Source of the DNA: Sequoia sempervirens | Lineage: Eukaryota; Streptophyta; Pinopsida; Cupressales; Cupressaceae | Direction of reading: 5' to 3' | DNA: 64,000 nt | Assembly: GCA_007258455.2 (NCBI GenBank) | Contig: VDFB02000001.1 | Coordinates: forward strand, 16,002,322-16,066,321 | Shown: positions 51,521 through 63,434 of the stretch, piece after piece | How the letters are laid out: the number at the start of each line of letters is the position of its first letter | Numbering within the stretch: position 1 is the first letter of the stretch | Notes under the pieces: model-generated | What the model saw: only the letters and a program-made list of their open reading frames with translations | What the model was told of the DNA's origin: nothing | Database searches by the model: none | Position numbers and translations under genes: made by a program

Positions 51521-52080
51521 TATAGATATGTTAGTCTAAGCATCTTTTCTATTGTGACAATATAGATTTCTCATTTTCTCACTTTTGCAATATTCTTGGC
51601 ACAATTAATCATGGACCTACTACAAAAATAGCTAGCTTTGATCCTTTCAAAGAGGTATGCAGCAGATTACAACAATATAGATTGGTTATTTTAAGCATCT
51701 TTTATAGTCTACATTACCATCTCACCATATTTTGTGTCATTTAGAATAATATAGATTGGTTATTCTAAGCATATTTTATAGTTTTCATCACCAATTCATC
51801 ATCATTCAAGTTGTTTAGATTAATTTATATATTTTTTATTCTAAGCATCTTTTCTATTGTGACAATATAGATTTCTCATTTTCCCACTTTTGCAATATCC
51901 CTGGCACGAATGATCATGGACCTGCTGCAACAATAGCCAGCTTTGATCCTTTTAGAGAGGCATGCAACAGATTACAAAAATATAGATTGGTTATTCTAAG
52001 AGTCTATTATAGTTTTCATTACCATATCATTATATTTTGTGCCATTTAGAATAATATAGATTGGTTATTCTAAGATACCT
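51521..52080 (+). repeat. Tandem repeat carrying a duplicated transposase exon
   Basis: Two units of about 305 bp share AATATAGATTGGTTATTCTAAG, TTCTATTGTGACAATATAG and a short open segment: NHGPTTKIASFDPFKEVCSR (51606-51668) and NDHGPAATIASFDPFREACN (51909-51972). The two copies differ mostly at third codon positions, which suggests a real C-terminal exon of the transposase gene that was duplicated. Confidence 0.6.
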
Positions 52081-52096
52081 TGTTGGTTTGTATAGG

Positions 52097-52177
52097 TGCT
52101 TGCTAGTCCAGAACATGAACATACTACTATTGTCGAAGACTATGCCCTGAATGCCTCTCATAGGAAAATTTTGTAAA
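52097..52177 (+). pseudogene. Possible last exon of the element 2 transposase
   Basis: After TTTGTATAG, an acceptor-like site, the frame reads VLASPEHEHTTIVEDYALNA, then SHRKIL and a stop. It has no counterpart that I could find in element 1. Assignment rests on position and the splice-like border. Confidence 0.35.
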
Positions 52178-53989
52178 ATTTGAATTCTCAAATTGGAAAC
52201 AATGTAAAACGGTCATAATTGTGTATGGGTATAATCTATACCCAGTGATATTTTTTGAAATATGGGTCAAATGTCTGGCATTGTATAAAGGTTATGTTTA
52301 AAATGTAAAGGAGTTTGTATTTTGGAAACTCATAGGTTTTGTAAAGGGGTCTATTTTTTTACTTAATCAAGCTCCAACTGAATGTTTTCTTCCTGGTTCT
52401 TTCCTATTGGTATGCTCGTTTGAACTAGGTTTTGTAATATCTCCAATTTCTATATGATAAATTATAGTGGCTTGCAACTTTTGCTCCTCAAATCCAACTT
52501 GGGTGCAACTTCATTTTTAGCAACTTTCATTAGGCTTTTAAGGAGTTGGATTCCAAGGCATAGCAATGAACTTAAGGCCTTCAAGGGCTTGAGATAGGTT
52601 TGGTTGAAGGAGTTTTTTTCTTTGAATCAATAAAGTTTCAATTGCTAAGTTCATATTTAACTATTTTTCTTGTGTTTTCTGCTTGTGCATAAGACATTCA
52701 TGAATTTTTGTATCAAAAATTTATGTAGAAACATTATTACATGTCTTGAATTTATTCTAACTTCTTAATAGAGGGTTTCTTTATTCATTTTGTGCCTAAA
52801 AACTCATTCTTTCTTTAGATAGGTTCCTGAACAGGGGAATAAGAGTTTTGCAATTTTAATGGCTTGAATCTCATCCCACCTACTATGTGCTAATTTGAAT
52901 TAGTGGGATGAGTTGGTAGGGATAAGGAAATGATATTTCAAGAGTGGAAGGCATGGAGAATTGGGTTTTGAAATAAAATGAAGAGCTAAAGGTCTAAAAA
53001 TGGTGGTTTTTTTTCACTTGAAAATAGAGTTTTTACCCTAGGGTTTAAAGAAATCTCTGAGATACCAAAAGTTTCTTTGTTTTTTAAGCATATTGGGGCC
53101 TATATAAAGGTGTATAAGGTGTTGGAAGAGTCTGAAAGGTTGTGAAAGTGCTACATCCAATAAACCCTCAAGAATTACACTAAAAACAAGGGTTTTTTGA
53201 TTTGATGGTTACAGGTTTGTACAAATTGAATCCAATTGTAGAATATTTGTTTTCTTGGCAATTTATTTGCTACCCAAAGGTTTCATGGGTTCATGTGGTG
53301 TTTGAAGGTATTTTGTTTTGCATTTTTGGGCTAATTGAGTAGCCTTTTCAAGGGTGAAATTATAGGAAGTCAACACTCATCCAAAGGATTCTATGTTGTT
53401 TCCCATATATGTTGTGTAACTTAGATATGGGTGTTTGAATAAGTCATGTGTTGGTTTGGTGTTTTGGAAAATTGTGGAGTAATTGGACAAAAACTAGTTT
53501 CTCACTATTACAAGGGTTTAACGAGGTTAAAGAGGGAAATGTGTATTTAGTTGCTTGTCAAGGTTTTTAGGGAGTTTTGGAATTTCCAAAGAGGTTAGAA
53601 TAATATTGTTAGATGCCTCAAATATGAAGGTTGCAAAGAGTTTTTGATTGTGCCCTTGTGATGTTTTGGAATAGTCCATTTGGTCGTACGAGTTATAGAA
53701 TGAATGTTTCACCATTTTGCAAATTTACACTACTTGCATCTAACAACTTTTCCCTCCACTGAAAAGTCATCACCACAGAAAAATGCCTCAGAGAGAAAAA
53801 ACTGAGAGAGATTTTTGTATATGGTCCCAACACGATCCTATAGCCTCAGACGGAGAGTTTCTAAGCATCATAGTCTCTAAGAAATAGCCCTTCGAAGATT
53901 GCTTCCTTTTATCACTTTGTACTCTTAAGGGAAACTAGTGGGAAACAAAGTTAACTTCTTCACAAACTTGGTTTGAAGTAATTTCATTA
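52178..53989. other. Element 2 interior, no recognised gene
   Basis: Non-coding, moderately AT-rich. No repeats shared with other parts of the window were noticed. Confidence 0.45.
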
Positions 53990-55697
53990 TTTTTTGTGCA
54001 TTTAAAATGGAGTTTTAGGCCTTCCACCCTAAAAGTGACCTCTAAATAACTTCAAACACCTTAACTACCTCATTCTTATTCATTTATTTTTCAAATAAGC
54101 ATTTTCATTCCAAGAGGCTGGGCTTTCATTTTTGGTTGTTGGATTGAAAGCGGACCATGACACAACTTTCTTTTTTCAAAAATTGTTCAACATCATTGAA
54201 TGAAGAATCTATCACACATCTGCAAAGAAACAAAGGAGTACTACAAACTAAAACACATTACACTTTGGTTCTCACTGACTTGATGTACTCTCGAACATCT
54301 CTCTCTCTAAAAGTGACCTCTAAGTCACTTCAAATAGCTTAACTACCCTAAAAGCAACCCTAAAAACAACCTCTAAATCACTTTAAACAACTTAACTATC
54401 TCATTCTTATTCTTTTTTTTGCAAACAATCATTTTCATTCCAAGAGGCTGAGCTTTCATTTTTGCTTTCAAAGAAAAATCTTCCTATTCCACTGTTATAC
54501 TGCATAGGTAAACCAGGTTTTGTATCATGGACCTATATTAAGCTACCACTCTCAAGACCAATGTAACAACAATACAAAGCAACATTTGAGACTACAAGAA
54601 GACATCAAAATGGATAGTGTACTAAAAAAATTCTTATGATTTTTGAAGAATGCTGATAACTCTACTCAGTTGTCTTCTTTTTTCACAATCATACAAATTG
54701 AACCTTGGCATCAATAGACTCTGTATATCAAGGTACCACAATTCAAGTTTCAAAGATGAATATTTATCATGCATGTTTTAAATAGCATTCAATTTTATGG
54801 TGGGTTTTTTGTTTATATGATGTTATGTGATATTCTAATCGTAATTCATGCTTCTAGGCTGCACACACATATTATTTTTACATGTTTTCTCCATTGTTCG
54901 GCCCCTACACTGCAAGTAAATTGTTGCATAGCATGTGGAATGAGGGGGAAGTATTTTTGAGACCCCTTTAAAGTTTGTTTGAGTGCATTTAAAATGAATT
55001 TTTAAGCCTTGTACTCTAAAAGTGACCTCTAAATAACTTTGAACACCTTAACTACCTCATTCTTATTCATTTGTTTTGCAAACAAGAATTTTCATTCCAA
55101 GAGGCTAAGCTTTCATTATTGCTTGTTGGATTGAATGTGGACTGTGACACAACTTTCTTTTTTCAAAAAATGTTTAGTATCATTGAACTAAGAATTTATC
55201 ACACATCTATAGAGAAATAGAGTACTACAAACTAAAACACATTACACTTTGTTTCACACTGACTTGATGTACTCTCCAACATCTCTCTTCTCTGATGTGG
55301 AGAGTTAGAACTACTTGGCCATTCTTTTGCATCATTAGGGAAGTTTTTCTCGTTTTGACAATGTCAAAAGCATGGCTACATATAGATTAGGAAAAAGACC
55401 TTTGCTTTTAGATTAGCAATGCATGGAAGATTCAAAAATTATCCTTGATATTACAAAAGGTATGTGTTTATACACTTCAAACGTGCAATCACTCTCAAGA
55501 CCAATGTAACAATGATAGAAAATAACATTTGAGACTGCAAGAAGACATCAAAATGGCTAGTGTACTAAAATAATTCTTATGATTTCTAAAGAATGCTAAT
55601 AACTCTACTTAGTTGGCTTCTTTTTTCAATATCATACAAATTGAACCTTGGCATCAATCGAATTTGTATATCAAGCTACCACAATTAAATTTTAAAT
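53990..55697. repeat. Tandem duplication, about 1-kb unit (second unit continues at 60026)
   Basis: 53995-54980 and 54983-55697 plus 60026-60290 are copies: GTGCATTTAAAATG, AAAGTGACCTCTAAATAACT, TTTTCATTCCAAGAGGCT, GACACAACTTTC, ACTACAAACTAAAACACATT, GAATATTTATCATG and TTGTTCGGCCCCTACACTG recur in order. A partial third repeat of the first part is at 54312-54480. The second unit is split by the solo LTR at 55698-60025, and the first unit shows the empty site at about 54745-54755. Confidence 0.8.
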
Positions 55698-57959
55698 TGT
55701 AATGCCCCGCCACACAACCCTAGAGGAAGTTGCAAATCACCACTTAAATGTACCAATTTTTTTTTTGTTTAAGTACAAAAACATGTAAGGTGAATACATA
55801 TTGCCAACAACCTCTAAGGCCACGAGACAAAGATTACTTAAAAACCCAACATCAAATAACATTAACATAAACTGAAACATTATGCACTTAAGGAAATGAG
55901 ACAACATACATTCCATGCAAGATAAATTACATCAAGGATATTAAATACCTCAAGATTCCAATTAAACATTTAAACAATAAGGTTACATCACTCATTCCCC
56001 GAATGAGGTAAATCCAACCAAAAGATTACATATTACAAATTCCACCTCGATAACAACTGAGGGGTAATAAAATACAATAAGAACTGAGAGAACAAGGCAT
56101 GAGAAGAACAGATTCCCACGAGCTCTCCAACTGGAAATCATGAATGCACGAACATGAAGAAGAACCAACGGAAAGATGCACACCACCCGACCATGTGGAA
56201 TCCAAAAGGTTCCACTCCCTCCGTGCTAGGAGATAGTAACAAGGATTTCCTAGACAATACCATCTACCACTAGACACATGCTAACACATGAACTGAACTG
56301 AGACCAGAACATAAACCACATCACTTAACATCACGGTTACAATGCTTCTAGAGTACAAAATCGAGTACCACCACTGTACAAAATAAACCAACGGTACAAC
56401 ACCATACCGATTGCTATCATAGGAGGAGTGTCATCGCAAAGGCTGCATGGGATCTCCTGGCTAGTCTTCCTAGGTCCCGACCCCACTCTAGGGATATCCT
56501 GGAAACCTCAACCGACTCCCGGCCCCACATGCATACCAGAGCGGAATTGATTATCTCTCGGAAAGACGAGATAACGATCTTGCCATTCCAGGCCTTCCCA
56601 ACTCATCTCAAGTCTCGTACAAGCCCTTGAGCCAATGAGCGAGGCTAAATTATCTTATTAATGTTCAAAGCTACTCTCTCCCTAGTAAGTTATTTTAATT
56701 TTCACTTAATTAACTAACTCTCAAACGAGTTATCCTGGGACCACTTTGGGCCCGGCGCTCATTTGAAAGCCACTCCCCTATCGACAACACATAACTCAAC
56801 CACATGCCAAGGGTAGACAATGCACTAACACTTAACTCAAATAATCAAACACCTCAACAGGTAACACATCCCTACGGATGTACAAAACTGAAACCAAAGC
56901 ATGCACTACCCAAGGCTAACACAAGGTTGACTACATAAAGAAACCCACATAACAACTGTAACTCGACTCAACCATGAATCACAAGGTCACACAACCCGTT
57001 CAAAGAACCAGGTAACCACTTGAACTTACTCACACATAATCTAAGGTAGCCAAAGCAAAACATAAGAGACATAGCATCATCTCAAGAAACACTGCTGGAA
57101 GACTTACATGATCAACAAGAAACGACTTAAAGTCAACAATCATAAAAACTCGCCTATAACCACTCATACAAATAAATGAACCCATAGCAGGAAGATTCAA
57201 AAAACAATCACCCTCCTTCCACAACATCGAAGGCGAACAATTAAACACTAAAAACATTTCAGACACATAGGTAAGCTAATATTCGGATTTCCTAAATCCA
57301 TTCAAACACAGATTTCATGACTTGCATATATCTAGTCAATTGATACCATTTCTATGCACGACATTGGAATATATAAAGAACAGATCATTTACTCTAAATT
57401 TCAAAACCATATCCATAATCAAAACATGTTAATAATGTCGCTATTTGGTTTAAGTTTTAAATCAACCGTTCTCTCTAAGTTTCACTAACATAATCAACTC
57501 AAGGTATTTTAATAAATAACATTTAATTTAAGACACTTAATCCATTTTGCAACATAGGACATTCAATCAACTAAAATCGATATTTCAAATAAGACAGTAG
57601 ATTTTTCCAAACCCACTCTTGCCTCTAAAAGCACAACAATAATCATCTTAATACATTTGAATTACGACACCCCTTAACGCGTCTATTGAATAAAATACCA
57701 TTGCAAAATCCATACAATTAAATATAAAAGCATGATGACATGATCATTTACAAACAAATATTCAAAGTATGAAAATACCTTCATGTACAAAATTACGCAA
57801 TTTGGCCAACTATTATTATAACAACTATAAAAGAAGAATTACATTTATTTACAAAATATATCAAATAACTTTTCTATTTCAATTAATCATTTCTAAAACC
57901 TTAAGATCTAACCAATAAAATATAGCATATTTTAACTTAAACCAGATTTCATTTAATTT

Positions 57960-58080
57960 ACCATATATATTAAATATATTATATTTTATATATTATATAA
58001 TATTTAAATATTATAAATATTATATAAAATATAATATAAAATAATATTTATTAACAAAAATTTTAAATTAAAAAAAAAAA
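57960..58080. repeat. AT-only tract next to the GC-rich block
   Basis: Nearly pure A/T with TATTATATAATATTTAAATA-type runs, ending in a poly-A stretch. The abrupt change to GC-rich sequence follows within 40 bases. Confidence 0.6.
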
Positions 58081-58117
58081 AAGTAAATTCGAATTTTAAA
58101 CCGGCGTGGGAGAAAGG

Positions 58118-58345
58118 CCGGCCCTAGGGCACACAGCCCTGCCTCCCGCCGGGCGGCGGAGACTGTGTGCAAAGCACACAGCCCGCCTCCCTGCGGCAGC
58201 GATGGCTGTGTTTACACACAGCCCCTGCCTCCCCCGCGGGCGGTGAAGGCTGTGTGTTCACACACAGCCCGCCCCCCCTGCGGGTGGCGGTGGATGTGTG
58301 TTTACACACAGCCGACACCTCCCTGCTGGGCGGCGACGGCCACGG
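58118..58345. repeat. GC-rich tandem hairpins inside the solo LTR
   Basis: Five units start CACACAGCC at 58130, 58175, 58215, 58261 and 58315; the first four close with ACTGTGTG, GGCTGTGT, GGCTGTGTG and GGATGTGTG. The middle of each is C-rich then G-rich (CCTCCC...GGGCGGCG), so each unit can fold on itself. This is by far the most GC-rich and CpG-rich stretch in the window. Proline-rich ORFs on both strands are by-products. Confidence 0.85.
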
Positions 58346-60135
58346 TGGCGGCGGTGGCGAGGGTTGGGGTTTGACCTCCCACCTCCCCACAAAAAAATAA
58401 ATTTTATATTAATTTTAATCTTTGCATTTTTTTTAAAACCGAAAATTACCAGGGATTTTTGGGTCTACCCAACATTTAAAATTTTCATAAATAACAAATA
58501 TATTTGCATATATATTTGTGGGTATATCCATGTATTGACATACATGGGTATATTCACAATTATATATACCCAGATTTTGATTCCATGCTCAAATTGTGAA
58601 AATAATCTAACCCATTTCAAGAATAAAATTTTATTTCAAACAACAAGATGGGTTTTTCAAAAACTAGATTAAACATTGAGTTTTCTTGGATTTCCTTTCC
58701 ATGACTTGGTTTAAATTTCTTGCTAGGTTTCAAAACCAAAACTATCTACCATTTACCAATTTTAAAAGCTTTTCCATGAGTCTCCATTGAATCTCAAACT
58801 ATATTTTCAATTCATTCCAAAATGGGCAAGAAGATGAATGGAGAAATTATGAAACCTTATGTTTTCTCCAAAAGTTGCAAGCCTCCACCATGAAGATCTT
58901 TCCAAGCACTCCTTCAACTCCACCATCCTAGCCTCCTCTAAGCTTCTCCACCAAAAACCAAAACAAAGAATTCCATGGAGAGGTTGAAAGAAAACCCTAA
59001 AAATAAAATATATCCTTTTTCCAAAAACTCCCCAAATTCACATTCAAATTCAACTTCTAAATCAAATTCAAAATGCAAACTCACTTTCAAAAACCAACTA
59101 AATTCAATTTCAAACTTCCTATTTCAATTTCAAACACAAATATCTTTTACCAAAAAAAGTCAACTAATTCAGAAAATATCCTTTTTACCCCAAAGTCTTG
59201 CATAAGAAATATTTGAATTTTTAATAACTTTAACCCATTTTCTATTTCCAATTTGAATTCAAAATTATTTTAGCACTTTACATTCAACAAAAGAATTAAA
59301 TCTTTTACACTTTTAATTCAAAAGGGATAATTTAGCTAGTTCACACAATTAATTTAAATTATCAATAAAATAAATCTAATTCAAAATTAGATTATTTTAT
59401 TAATTCAATTAAATTAATTAATTAATCACTAATTTTCCAACATCTCAATAAGACAAAACATTCATCATTTATAATTTCCAAAAGCTATTTAATCACTTTT
59501 AGCTTGCAACTAAACACATTTAATCATTAATCAAACTACACAAGTCACTTCATAAACTTAAACTTGAAATTAAATAAACACTCAAGGAGAACTGACCAAG
59601 TTAAAACAACTGACCCCGACGACAAACCAACAACATGCTATTACTAGGGTGATGACCTGGTTCAGAAACCCTAGCTACTATCTCCCAATTAATTTCTGTT
59701 GGTCAATAGACATGCTTAGACCTGGAAACCATGTGGAGTCGATGTCATGTACCTACCAACCTGCAACAAAGAGCATGTCGAACATGCATATATATCTAAT
59801 ATGATCAGACACACCATGAAGAGGAGATCTCAGAATCGTAGGGCACTCGCAAGCGAGTGATACAACCCCATACCCTTCACCAATACAATATCACTAACTG
59901 ACAAAGCTAACATTATTAACATAATCAAAGCATAAAGCATCATTAATTCACATGTTAACATGATCGAAGCATAACATAGGAAAACATTGCCTGATTAACA
60001 GAGCACAAAAAGGAGGGGTGTTACATAAATGATGAATATTTATCATGGATGTTTTAAATGACATTCAAGTTTATAGTGGTTTTTTTGTTTATATGATGTT
60101 ATGTGATATTCTAATCGTAATTCATTCTTCTAGGC

Positions 60136-60146
60136 TATATATATAT

Positions 60147-60213
<67 letters not shown>
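60136..60213. repeat. (TA)n microsatellite
   Basis: About 37 TA units with one AGGT interruption at 60147-60150. The paralogous unit at 54862 has GCACACACATATTATT instead, so the tract expanded after the tandem duplication. Confidence 0.95.
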
Positions 60214-60218
<5 letters not shown>

Positions 60219-60309
60219 TACATGTTTTCTCCATTGTTCGGCCCCTACACTGTAATTAAATGGCTGCATAGGTCATGGAAATAGGGGGGAAACAAATGTG
60301 GCCTCGTAG

Positions 60310-60530
60310 AATTCCATGAAAAGCTAATGCAATTGATAGTTGCTCCTAGTTATTAGTTATGTAATGTGAAGTATATGCATAACAGCTTAGGTTGACTTTG
60401 TAAAAACTATATTGTTATTGAAATTTTTTCATCTATCAGCATCTAGTTGTTACTTATGAAATGTGAAGTAATGCTTTGAGTTTGAAAGATGTGCAATGCA
60501 ATGTAATCAGCAATATGAATATCAACTACA
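60310..60530. repeat. Non-coding block conserved between elements 1 and 2
   Basis: Counterpart of 41955-42180, with the same order of motifs (GCAATTGATAGTTGCTCC, ATCTATCAGCATCTAGTTGT, GATGTGCAATGCAATG). Lies just downstream of the minus-strand gene. Confidence 0.7.
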
Positions 60531-60764
60531 TAATATTTAAGCATTCTTTTTATGCTATTATACATTGATATTTAACCATTGCTCACTTGATTAAATTTTC
60601 AAGAGTTTAATCATGCACATGAGGAGAAAATTAAATTTCGATTGTCAACTTCTATATATCAAATTATCCAATAATCAAGTGTATGTCCATATACAAAAAT
60701 GGCATCAATGGCAACTCAAACAAAATTTTAAAATATGTGGCATATGCCATCTCGATATCTATTC

Positions 60765-62828
60765 AAAATCTACATTCCAAAATGTCTATCTCATCCTAAA
60801 CTATTGGTGGATCATCAAAATAGAGCCTCTTTGAAGCACTCATTGGCTCTGAAGGTAGCTACACAAGAAAAAGTCAAACCACAATTGAGATTAGTTATAC
60901 TATATAATTTAAAATTGAATAATTAACATAAAATCAATACACATTGAATTATAATTGAACTCTAAAAAATTGAAATCTTGATTACTTGAAATATACATCT
61001 CTTTGAAGGGTCAGGAGTCCTAGAATACACCCCTCTCAAAGAACCAACCAAACCAACTTTTGTAACATCAATCTATATATGTGAACAAAAACATAAAATT
61101 GATCAAAGCTAGCATAGAATTGTTGGTAATAAGAACATATTTACCAAGCACAAAATAAAACAAACACATACCTCTTTAGGCTGATCTTTTTCTTTATCTC
61201 CTTTAGGTGTTTTGACACCTCCTCCTTGATGTTTTTCAACACTTCCTCCTTCAGGTGTTCGAATACCTACTCCTTCAGGTGTTGTGACACTTGTCAACAA
61301 TGATGTATAGCTCACAACTACCTATACATAAAAATGACAAGTACATATGAAACTACCAATCTATGTCAATGTATGCATAATCAATAAAATTTCTTATAAA
61401 TCTTAATTCAATAAAATTTGAGTTTAGTTACCTTTCCCTTATGTAACATTGTGCCTTCATAGTCTGGAGAGCATTGCACTTCACTTGCACTAGGTGTTTC
61501 CTACAAGCATAGAATAAGATAAACACATAAGTTAATATATAATTTCATTAATGACAATTTAAATGACAAGCAAGTATACAATAAAAAAATGTAAATGAGT
61601 GAGTTCAAAAATACATACTCTGTGTGTGTTGAGGCCAAATGAAATGACCGTATGGGTGCTATCAGTCACCTGTGTGAGCTCCTCCTCAAACATTAACTAT
61701 TAAATAGACCATGTAAATAAATATTAGTACTTGATACTATCTCTTATTAATATTCATTTTTAAAAAATGCAAGTTATGTATTTACACCTTAAATGTTACC
61801 TGTGTAACTATTCCAATGTCAACCTTTATGGCAGGAGAGGACTCTGTAGGGTGTGCTCCACTCCCTTGCATGTGATCTACTATAATCTCCACATCCTAGA
61901 TGTCATAATCAGAAGTGTCTAATGGATGCTCAAGGGGATGTACAATAGGACCCAAGCATATCTGCTAGCATGTATTGCAAATATGTGGATGCAAGGAGGA
62001 TGATGCAGTAGCATTGGGTCCATCACCAACATCACCAGAATGTGGTTGAGCTACTGAAGAAGCATGGGAAACCAAAAGACCACTCAAATAGTTAATGACC
62101 TAGATAGTCTGTGTGGCTACATCCTTCGTAATATTTGGATGTTATACTAGAGGTGGCATTGGAAGGGGAGGAAGTGGAACATGTGGGCACCTAACTACTC
62201 TAACTACCCTTGGCCTATCTTGGGTCATACCTCCACCAATGCCCTAGAAGAGTTTAATGTAGAAATAATTGACATGATGCCCTAAAAAAAACTCATTGTA
62301 TAATTTTTTAATAAAGTAAAAAGGTACATCAAGATTATTTTTGGGTGGTTTATCAAAAACCATACACCAATGATCCCAAAAGTTATCTACTATGACCCTA
62401 TGTGTGCACCATTTTATTGAAATTTTTGGTTTGTTAACATTAACTAGAAAACTAGTGCAGGAGCTAATAAATAAAGAGGCTATTTGGGCTTTTGTTATTT
62501 GGAGATTTTTCACATCATCATAAGACAATCCACATGCATAATATTCCCTCATGGTTTCTCACCAGGAATGAAAGGCATTATGTTGGGTGGAGAGGGTTTC
62601 TTCATTTGTAATTATTTCTGTCAATGTGGTTGACATATATGATAATTGAGGGATTTTCTTATAAACATCACAAATGCCCCTCAATTACTCCAATTTTTCA
62701 CCAATTAAGTCTTAAATTGATGGTTGCGAAGGTGGTGGAGCATTTTGCATTTCTGCATTTTGATTCTCAATTAGTGGATTTTCATTCTCAACTGGTGGAA
62801 TTTGTGCATTCTCATTCTTAGTAGCCAT
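60765..62828 (-). pseudogene. Element 2 second gene (ORF2), conserved unknown protein
   Basis: Starts at ATG 62828 with MATKNENAQIPPVENENPLI, a polar N-terminus, then LSYMSTTLTEIITNEE, MREYYACGLSYDDVKNLQIT, IKWCTHRVIVDNFWDHWCMV, FDKPPKNNLDVPFYFIKKLY, GIGGGMTQDRPRV and HICNTC. These align in order with element 1 ORF2 (AYYANKLSYKQVKDL, IHWCHHQ, DYPPCNNCEVPQYF, GTGGGSAYDRP, YMCQSC). The first exon ends at 61800 (CACAG|GTAAC). Further exons include EEELTQVTDSTHTVISFGLN, ETPSASEVQCSPDYEGTML, a block with TPEG repeats (VTTPEGVGIRTPEGGSVEK, 61319-61172), GSLRGVYSRTPDPSKR, and a last exon LPSEPMSASKRLYFDDPPIV. A few stops interrupt it. Function unknown. Conservation of exon order in two diverged elements suggests it belongs to the transposon. 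Confidence 0.7.
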
Positions 62829-63434
62829 AATGCTTGATTAAAGTTTAAAAAAAATAATCTAATTAAAATCAGACAATATAAATGAAAACATTATAAAATT
62901 CTCTAATTTTTAATACAAATACATAAGCAACACTATTTTTAAATCAAAATCCATAGAAAACATTCATTTTTTTTCAAAATCCATTCTAAACTAAAAATTT
63001 TCATAAAAATTCAATCAAAAACCCTATTTTGAAAAAAAATCCACAAAAAATTAATTGAAATTATCCAAATCTAATTGAAAATTGAATCAAAGCAAATAAA
63101 AATCTAAAATCTTACCTTTTCAAATCAGATATTAGCGAAATTGGATATCTGTTACGTGAAGAACCTCCTCACTATGCACCTGCGAGTTGTTTAACTATCA
63201 AATGATTTTAAAAAATCCATAAATTTTTATATATATACTTTTTACAAATTGGATATCCAATTTGAATCAGATATTCGATATGTAAAACTAGGATTGGTGT
63301 ATGCTTTGGTTGTGTGTAATGAAACCCAAGCCTAAAAACAGTCAACACAGTATTTTTTGTGTTTTTCGGTCCATGAAAGACATGTTTTTCTCCTCATTGC
63401 CACTTTTTGGCCCACCATGATCCTGCACATACCC
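62829..63434. other. Element 2 right terminal region
   Basis: AT-rich upstream region of ORF2. It has GATATC-containing words (AATTGGATATCTG at about 63139; TTGGATATCCAATTTG at 63249) mirroring the left-end tandem repeat, and ends in the terminal inverted repeat CCTGCACATACCC. Confidence 0.6.

Larger units (their letters stand above)
55698..60025 (-). mobile_element. Large solo-LTR-like element (4.3 kb), family L, reversed
   Basis: Starts TGTAATGCCCCGCC and ends GGAGGGGTGTTACA, with perfect 5-bp TAAAT duplications at 55693-55697 and 60026-60030. Reversed, it is the relative of 3316-8474: shared blocks include the promoter-proximal ATGGAGTC/ACCTGG region (59720-59760) and GTGCTAGGAGATAGT with AGTGGAACC-type sequence (56205-56240). 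No coding capacity. It differs from the first copy by a GC-rich hairpin block at 58118-58345. Confidence 0.8.
48641..63434 (+). mobile_element. Element 2: giant TIR DNA transposon (14.8 kb), family G
   Basis: Starts GGGTAGGTGCAGGATCATC and ends GATCCTGCACATACCC, an imperfect inverted repeat; similarity extends some 50 bp inward (CTTAAGTGGTAATGA against AAAAAGTGGCAATGA). It is flanked by perfect ATTG duplications (48637-48640 and 63435-63438), and copy 1 at 13163-13166 shows the empty site with one ATTG. Contents: left end, gap, 5S-derived insert, transposase remnant (+), tandem repeats, solo LTR, conserved block, second gene (-), right end. Same design as element 1. Confidence 0.88.

Noticed and set aside
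54157..54342. Short ORF in the tandem duplication
   Set aside because: The paralogous unit at about 55150 does not keep the frame.
58124..58672. Proline- and glycine-rich ORFs on both strands
   Set aside because: By-products of the GC-rich hairpin repeat; no start context or conservation in the sister LTR.
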